Source: Paeniglutamicibacter quisquiliarum
Lineage (GTDB): Bacteria > Actinomycetota > Actinomycetes > Actinomycetales > Micrococcaceae
Length of the DNA: 64,000 bases
Direction of reading: 5' to 3'
Assembly: GCF_019084045.1 (NCBI RefSeq)
Contig: NZ_JAHRED010000003.1
Span: 186,001-250,000, forward strand
Shown here: positions 59,223 through 64,000 of the stretch, one piece after another
Numbering within the stretch: position 1 is the first letter of the stretch
Layout: each line of letters opens with the position of its first letter
The notes under the pieces: model-generated
The model's input: only the letters and a program-made list of their open reading frames with translations
Database searches by the model: none
Told to the model about the DNA's origin: nothing
Made by a program: the position numbers and the translations under genes

Positions 59223-60092
59223 CTACTTGCCGATCTCGGTGCGCACGGCGAACAACTCCGGGAAGAACGTAAGATCCAGGGCGCGCTTGAGGAAGTCCAC
59301 GCCGGACGAACCGCCGGTGCCCTTCTTGAAGCCGATGGTGCGCTGCACCACGCGCATGTGGCGGAACCGCCACGCCTGGAAGTTGTCCTCAAGATCCACA
59401 AGATCCTCGCATGCCTGGTAGAGGCTCCAGGTGGTGTCGTCGGATTCGTAGATGTCCTTGTAGATGGGGACCAGCGCGGCCTGGAAGACCCAGGGTTGGG
59501 TGACGTCGCGATCCAGGATTTCCTGGGGGACGGCATAGCCCGAACGGGCCAGGGCGCGAAGGAATGCATCGTAAACGGTCGGCTCGTGCAGGAGCTTGGT
59601 GAGAAGTTCGTGGGCCCCCGGATCGGATTCGAAGACCTCGAGCATGCCCTGGTGCTTGTTGCCCAGGATGAATTCGACGGCGCGGTACTGGTACGACTGG
59701 AACCCGGAGGAGGAGCCAAGGGACCCGCGGAATTGGGCATACTCGCGCGGGGTCAGTGTTGCCAGGACCGACCACTGCTCGGTGAGGGTCTTTTGGATGT
59801 GCTTGACGCGGGCCAGGCACTTCAGTGACTTCCCGATTTCGTCGTTGTCCATCAGTCGACGCGATTCGACCAGTTCGTGCAGCATCAGCTTCAGCCAGAG
59901 TTCGCTGGTCTGGTGCTGGATGATGAACAGCATTTCATCGTGGTGTTCCGGAACGCTGACCGGGTGCTGCGCGGACAGCAGGCGCTCGAGGTCCAGGTAG
60001 CTGCCGTAGGACATCGCGTTGCTGAAGTCGGTGCGGACGGTGTCTTCGATTTCGCGTGCACCCTCGGGTGTCTGTGCGTGTGGGCAGGCCAT
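59223..60092 (-). CDS. kynA: Tryptophan 2,3-dioxygenase
   Basis: A 289-aa haem enzyme that opens the indole ring of tryptophan to N-formylkynurenine, the first step of the kynurenine route. Clear family motifs are YLDLERLLSAQ, the substrate region FIIQHQTSELWLKLMLHEL (about 57-75) with the active-site His, GSSSGFQSYQYR, and the haem-ligand region WRFRHMRVVQRTIG with GTGGSSGVDFL. First gene of an operon with the PaaX-like regulator. A promoter 7 bp upstream of its ATG predicts a leaderless message. Kynureninase and formamidase genes are not in the window. Confidence 0.95.
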   Translation of the reverse strand: MACPHAQTPEGAREIEDTVRTDFSNAMSYGSYLDLERLLSAQHPVSVPEHHDEMLFIIQHQTSELWLKLMLHELVESRRLMDNDEIGKSLKCLARVKHIQKTLTEQWSVLATLTPREYAQFRGSLGSSSGFQSYQYRAVEFILGNKHQGMLEVFESDPGAHELLTKLLHEPTVYDAFLRALARSGYAVPQEILDRDVTQPWVFQAALVPIYKDIYESDDTTWSLYQACEDLVDLEDNFQAWRFRHMRVVQRTIGFKKGTGGSSGVDFLKRALDLTFFPELFAVRTEIGK

Positions 60093-60098
60093 GGAAAA

Positions 60099-60126
60099 AG
60101 CGTATCATTTTCTCGACGAGCGTCAA
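60099..60126 (-). promoter_or_regulatory. Promoter of the kynA-paaX operon (leaderless)
   Basis: On the minus strand, TTGACG (60121-60126) and TACGCT (60099-60104) are 16 bp apart. The start site then falls on or next to the A of the kynA ATG (60092). No ribosome site is visible, in line with a leaderless message. Confidence 0.65.
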
Positions 60127-60318
60127 GGTAGTGAAATCATGCTGCGTCTGAACTGCGGTGGCCCCTTGCCCCCAACCGGGCGACATGAAGGACCGCCAAG
60201 AGGACCCTCACGCCCTGCATGGTGAATTGCCGAGGCCGTACGGAGCGAAACGGGCCGGAATCTCCATGGCTACGTTTTAGGGCGAACGGGTCAAGGACGT
60301 CGCCTTGAGCGGCCACGG

Positions 60319-60744
60319 TCACTGGATGCAGAACTCGTTGCCTTCCGGGTCGGCCATCACGATGTGCCAGTCGTTGTTTCCTTCGAACACGCCGGTGACC
60401 GTTGCGCCGGCTTTGACGCAGCGGTCAACGTGGGCTTGGGCTTCCGCGCGCCCTTCCTCCATCGTCGCGGCCCCCTCGCTGACATTGATGTCCAAGTGCA
60501 CCCGGTTCTTTGCCGTCTTTCCTTCGGGCACCGGCTGGAAGTACAACCGGGGCCCCTTGCCTTCGGGGTCGGTGACCGCGCCGCGCCATTGGGATTCCGG
60601 GATTCCTTGGTCCACGGCGAAATCCGCCCAGCTTGAGAATCCTTCGGGAGGCTCCTGCAGGCTGTAGTTGAGGGCCGTCGCCCAAAAATGCGTCATTGTT
60701 TCGATGTCACGGCAATCAAAAGTTACTTGGAATTGATACGGCAC
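60319..60744 (-). CDS. VOC-family (glyoxalase-like) protein
   Basis: A 141-aa protein with two beta-alpha-beta-beta-beta units of the vicinal oxygen chelate fold: FQVTFDCRDIETMTHFWATAL at the start (in part), HLDINV in the middle and HIVMADPEGNEFCI at the end. The final PEGNEFCI with Glu is the usual second metal ligand. Such stand-alone proteins are of unknown substrate. Monocistronic; ATG 60744. Confidence 0.88.
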   Translation of the reverse strand: MPYQFQVTFDCRDIETMTHFWATALNYSLQEPPEGFSSWADFAVDQGIPESQWRGAVTDPEGKGPRLYFQPVPEGKTAKNRVHLDINVSEGAATMEEGRAEAQAHVDRCVKAGATVTGVFEGNNDWHIVMADPEGNEFCIQ

Positions 60745-61069
60745 GGGGCTGCCTTCCGGTTCGGCTGCGACCCACTATGCCACGCCATGATTGGTCCGTC
60801 TGCGGCCTTGTTCCCTGACTCTGGTCGAACCGCTGCCGGGAACGCCTTCCCGGGTCCAATCCCGCAAAGATGAAACGACCTGCCCGTGTCCATCGTTGTG
60901 AACGAGTGCGAGCGAGACGTCGGCTGCGTCCGGGTCTCTGTGCTCGGCTCGCCAGTTGGTGGCCAACCGCGTGAGATTCCGCGTTTTGTGTCCTGATCTG
61001 TGGTTTGATGGGAAGTTGGACATGAATGACGTGGATGGCCAGGGGTGCCATTCGGACAATGGGGGACAC
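60745..61069. other. Intergenic region, no recognisable gene
   Basis: 325 bp between the divergent VOC and secreted-protein genes. It should hold both promoters. Overlapping leftward frames (to 61353) are shadows of the secreted protein. Nothing else is seen. Confidence 0.5.
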
Positions 61070-61609
61070 ATGAAGGCATTTACTCGTACACTCACCGCCT
61101 TGGCTGCGGCTGCTTCGATCGCGTTTTCCGGGGCTGCCGTGGCAGCAGCCGCGCCTGTGGCACCGGCCCAGGCGATCGCTGTCGTTGCCGCCAAGAAGGC
61201 GCCGGCAATCACGATCAACAAGATCGCCAACAAGACGGTCAAAGGGTCGAACAAGGCCACCATCAAGCCGTCGGTCAAGGCGGCCAGGGGGGTCAAGGTC
61301 ACCTCAAAGGTATTGACCGTTAAGCAGGGGAAGAAGACCGTTGCCAAGAACAAAGCGTCGGTCGCGCTGAAGGCCGGGACCTACAAGGTGACGACCCAGG
61401 TGAACTACAAGGTCGGCAAAAAGAAGCTCTCGACGTCCAAGACACAAACCCTGGTCATCAAGAAGGCATGGTCGACGGCCGCGCCCAAAAAGGTCTCACC
61501 AGGTGCCTTCTGCGCCAAGGCGGACAAGGGCAAGAAGGGCATCGGCAAGAAGAACGGCAAGATCTACACTTGCAAGACCGGTTCCGACCCCCGCCTGCGC
61601 TGGCGCTAG
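61070..61609 (+). CDS. Secreted Lys-rich protein with shared C-terminal module
   Basis: A 179-aa exported protein: signal peptide (LTALAAAASIAFSGAAVAAAA), then a very Lys/Thr/Val-rich beta-type region (about 45-135), then a 37-residue end, PGAFCAKADKGKKGIG to TCKTGSDPRLRWR, with two cysteines. The same end closes the HNH nuclease encoded next. The middle part resembles a small Ig-like or bacterial repeat fold. ATG 61070 has GGGGGAC upstream. A cell-surface or released protein of unknown role. Confidence 0.8.
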   Translation: MKAFTRTLTALAAAASIAFSGAAVAAAAPVAPAQAIAVVAAKKAPAITINKIANKTVKGSNKATIKPSVKAARGVKVTSKVLTVKQGKKTVAKNKASVALKAGTYKVTTQVNYKVGKKKLSTSKTQTLVIKKAWSTAAPKKVSPGAFCAKADKGKKGIGKKNGKIYTCKTGSDPRLRWR

Positions 61610-61766
61610 ACAGGTACGCAACATCCTGAGCGCCCGTCGCGATTCAGGCCCGAAATGGCTCAGGGTCGTGGATGTGACGTGTGTGGCGCGCAGGCAAACT
61701 GTGGGCCACTCGTGTTTCTATGTGACTTCGGCGTTTTGCCTTGTCGATTCATCCTGAAAGAGCGTT

Positions 61767-62705
61767 TTGAAGCATCTGATTTCCCTTGTTGTCTCGGTCC
61801 TGATCGTGACCGGGGCGTTGGTGGCGGATCCCGGCACGCAGGCCGGCATAGCACCGTCCACCGGCGACAGCCCCCTGTGGTCGAGCGACGCCTCGGCGTC
61901 CGTTGGCAGCGCGAAGGTCGCGCCCGGTGCCAAACTCAATGGACCCGGAGCGGTGTCGGTCCTGAACTCCCTGCCTGTCAAGGGCAAGGCGCCGGCCACC
62001 GGCTACGACCGGAACAAAAAGTTCGGGAATGGCTGGAAGGACTTCAACGGAAACAAGTGCGACGAGCGCCAGGACACGCTCAAACGCGACTTGTCGGCCG
62101 TGAAGTACAAGGACGCGAAGAAATGCCAACTTGCCTCCGGCGTCTTGGCCGACGCGTACACCGGGACCCGAATCAAGTGGAAGGTGAACAGCGGATCCGT
62201 TGACATTGACCATGTGGTGGCGCTGAAGAATGCCTGGGTTTCCGGCGGCCAGCAGCTGTCCCAGAAACAGCGCCAGGGCCTGGCCAACGACCCGTTGAAC
62301 CTCATGGCCTCACAGGCTTCGGCCAACCGTTCCAAGGGTGATTCCAACGCCGCCGAATGGCTGCCGACCAACAAGGCGTTTCGCTGCCAGTACGTGGCCA
62401 CGCAGATCAGCGTCAAGAAAAAGTACGCACTGTCGGTGACGGCGGCCGAAAAGAACGCGATGAAGCGCGTGCTCACGACGTGCCCGAAGCAAAAGGCCGC
62501 CGCAGTGGCTCCCGTCAAGTCTCTGGCCAAGACTCCCGCCGCGCAAACCAAGAAGCCGACGTCCTCCGCGCCCAGACCCAAACAGGTATCGCCCGGTTCA
62601 TACTGCGCGAAGGCCGACAAGGGAGCGACAGGCATTGGCAGAACGAACGGCAAGAGCTACACCTGCAAGACCAGCAACTCGGACACGCGCCTCCGTTGGC
62701 GCTAG
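61767..62705 (+). CDS. Secreted HNH endonuclease with C-terminal module
   Basis: A 312-aa exported nuclease. Signal-like N-terminus (LISLVVSVLIVTGALVA), then an HNH/DUF1524-type core: CDERQDTLKRDL, VDIDHVVALKNAW with the catalytic DH, and NDPLNLMASQASANRSKGDSNAAEWLP (in part). A Lys/Pro linker and the 37-residue end PGSYCAKADKGATGIG to TCKTSNSDTRLRWR follow. HNH proteins of this kind cut DNA outside the cell. The start is TTG 61767 with weak GAAAGAG upstream. It is 157 bp after the sister gene that shares the module. Confidence 0.87.
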   Translation: MKHLISLVVSVLIVTGALVADPGTQAGIAPSTGDSPLWSSDASASVGSAKVAPGAKLNGPGAVSVLNSLPVKGKAPATGYDRNKKFGNGWKDFNGNKCDERQDTLKRDLSAVKYKDAKKCQLASGVLADAYTGTRIKWKVNSGSVDIDHVVALKNAWVSGGQQLSQKQRQGLANDPLNLMASQASANRSKGDSNAAEWLPTNKAFRCQYVATQISVKKKYALSVTAAEKNAMKRVLTTCPKQKAAAVAPVKSLAKTPAAQTKKPTSSAPRPKQVSPGSYCAKADKGATGIGRTNGKSYTCKTSNSDTRLRWR

Positions 62706-62780
62706 CCCGGCCCGCAGCACCCGGACAACTGCAGGTCATGGAACTAGGCTGAATCGGCTGTCTGGCTCCATCGGGCCATG

Positions 62781-63740
62781 CTATTGGGCTTGAAAGAACC
62801 GCCCGGTGCGCAAGGGCAGCACCTTGCCCAGATCGACGCCCTCGTCGGCGATCTGCAGCAGCAGGCGCTGCCGTTCGCCCGAGGAAATGTTCGCGGCCGA
62901 GCATCGCCTGGCCACCAATGCCAACCTGTCGGCCAGCTCATTCATGGGATCACCCGAATGCGCCTTGACCCAGTCATAGCGCACCGTGGAGCGGGAGAGC
63001 AGCTCATGGATCTTGTGCACTATCGACCTGGCCTCGGTGGACCTGGTCCGTGCATGGCTCATGGGATTGTTGAGCAGGTCAATGGCCATGAGCGAGTCCG
63101 AGCGAATGCGGAACCTGACCTTCCCGGCGAACAGCTCCTCGCGGTACCTGCTGGCATCCAGCAGCGCGTAGTAAATGGAGTTGAGTTCGCCCTGCAGGAT
63201 TTCCTTGCCGGTGGCAGCGAAGGCGTTGATTGTGGGCGGCGTACCCCGCCCGTAATCCAGGACCCAGCCATGGCCCATCAGCGGGCTGTGCCAACTTCGC
63301 GAGGCATCGGTGGTGATCGTCAGCTCGGAGTAGAAATCCTCGATGCGATCCTGGAGCAGGGCCATGGCGGCCCGCGCCCCGGCAAGGGGCCGGAACTGTT
63401 CCGAGACCTCGAACCCCAGCTGCCCCAGCGCCTCGGGCAAACGGATATGTCCCTCGAGCAACACGTTGTCGCAGTACACGGATTCCGACGCGTTGCAGCG
63501 CACCGCGCGAATGGCCTTGTCGAGGTGGGACAGCAGGACACCGAGCCGGTGCCCGGATTCGTGAACGGGCAGGACGCCGCATCGTTGCCCGACGACCTGG
63601 AACGAGACGGTGCGAACCACTGCCCAGAACAGGATCTGGTTGTGGTGCCGCACCTCCACGGTGACCCCGGAGCGTTCGGTGACGGTCTGGACCGCAGGAA
63701 TGAACCGCGCGGAGGGAGGCGTCGGGCGTGGTGCCTGCAT
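62781..63740 (-). CDS. RNase H-like domain protein
   Basis: A 319-aa protein whose C-terminal half (about 140-285) is an RNase HI-like fold. The acidic residues are in the right order: D in LTITTDASRSWH, E in GELNSIYYALLD, D in RIRSDSLMAIDLL, then H and D in VKAHSGDPMNELADRLAL. The N-terminal 130 residues form a separate unknown domain with two conserved-looking Cys. It is not a housekeeping RNase H (too long, domain at the end). GAGGAGGAG precedes ATG 63740. Convergent with the HNH gene. Confidence 0.85.
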   Translation of the reverse strand: MQAPRPTPPSARFIPAVQTVTERSGVTVEVRHHNQILFWAVVRTVSFQVVGQRCGVLPVHESGHRLGVLLSHLDKAIRAVRCNASESVYCDNVLLEGHIRLPEALGQLGFEVSEQFRPLAGARAAMALLQDRIEDFYSELTITTDASRSWHSPLMGHGWVLDYGRGTPPTINAFAATGKEILQGELNSIYYALLDASRYREELFAGKVRFRIRSDSLMAIDLLNNPMSHARTRSTEARSIVHKIHELLSRSTVRYDWVKAHSGDPMNELADRLALVARRCSAANISSGERQRLLLQIADEGVDLGKVLPLRTGRFFQAQ

Positions 63741-63988
63741 GGTCTCCTCCTCGATTCGGGGATCGGCCGGTCCTGCTTGCGGAACATCCGATGTCCCAAA
63801 GCTACCTAAAATACCGTCCCGTGGGGATAGCCAACTGGCATCCATTCGTGAAGCCGCCGGCCTGGACGCGGAAATTGCGCTCCTCGCCTCCTGCGGGCCG
63901 GCGACCCGCCCGGCGTCGTCCAGCTGTCACCTGGCCAGGTGGCGCACCCAGGTGAGCCTAGGATGGATGTGTCAACGAGGAACTCTAG

Positions 63989-64000
63989 ATGAAGCGGGTC
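63989..64000 (+). CDS. Start of a gene cut by the window end
   Basis: ATG at 63989 with GAGGA 8 nt upstream opens a frame MKRV that runs off the window. The 248-bp gap before it is divergent with the RNase H-like gene and should hold its promoter. Nothing can be said about function. Confidence 0.45.

Overview
The window is 64 kb of high-GC, gene-dense DNA with short intergenic gaps, frequent ATGA stop/start overlaps, GTG and TTG starts, and typical actinobacterial families: an Rpf-type transglycosylase, PucR, VanZ, a DosS-like kinase, DUF3105 and DUF305 proteins, and a TM0106-type nuclease-helicase. This fits a chromosome of the Micrococcaceae (Arthrobacter / Paeniglutamicibacter type); the genus is inferred from gene content only. 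I found no rRNA, tRNA, CRISPR array, intact insertion sequence or prophage.

Left part (1-15 kb): the end of an unidentified gene, a GntR-Cache sensor pair, VanZ facing an ABC/FtsX exporter across an 18-bp palindrome, then a leftward run jetA-jetB-jetC-sigma-ogt. jetABC encodes the condensin core of a Wadjet/MksBEF system, but the nuclease gene jetD is missing and the sigma factor/ogt pair stands in its place. A polysaccharide-deacetylase-like lipoprotein and an aldo/keto reductase follow.

15-32 kb: a RecB-like nuclease/helicase, an alpha/beta hydrolase, a PucR regulator divergent from a sodium:solute symporter operon that contains a 44-aa membrane peptide and an unknown protein, a glutaminase-STAS-cNMP fusion, an SGNH hydrolase, a small secreted/membrane operon (Cys/His peptide, DUF305, DUF3105, small membrane protein), an M50 protease and a TIGR01777 epimerase.

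32-39 kb: YihY/BrkB, an EamA transporter, a flavodoxin/membrane-protein operon back to back with an orphan short DosS-like kinase, an ABC1/UbiB kinase, and about 0.7 kb of DNA with no recognisable gene.

39-45 kb: a reactive-sulfur (cst) regulon. A CstR-type repressor, a persulfide dioxygenase-rhodanese fusion, two rhodaneses, TauE/SafE, an MFS transporter and an overlooked 58-aa zinc-ribbon protein are tied together by four near-identical operators. One operator exactly fills the 17-bp spacer of the main promoter.

45-53 kb: a lone acetate kinase, then an organophosphonate uptake and breakdown locus (phnDCE, FAD oxidoreductase, GntR, phosphonatase-like hydrolase), then an Rpf/LysM protein. 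53-64 kb: a PadR-permease pair, a probable trimethylamine monooxygenase, ArsR/SRPBCC, tryptophan 2,3-dioxygenase with a PaaX-like regulator on a predicted leaderless message, a VOC protein, two secreted proteins sharing a C-terminal module (one an HNH nuclease), an RNase H-like protein, and the first codons of a gene cut by the window end.
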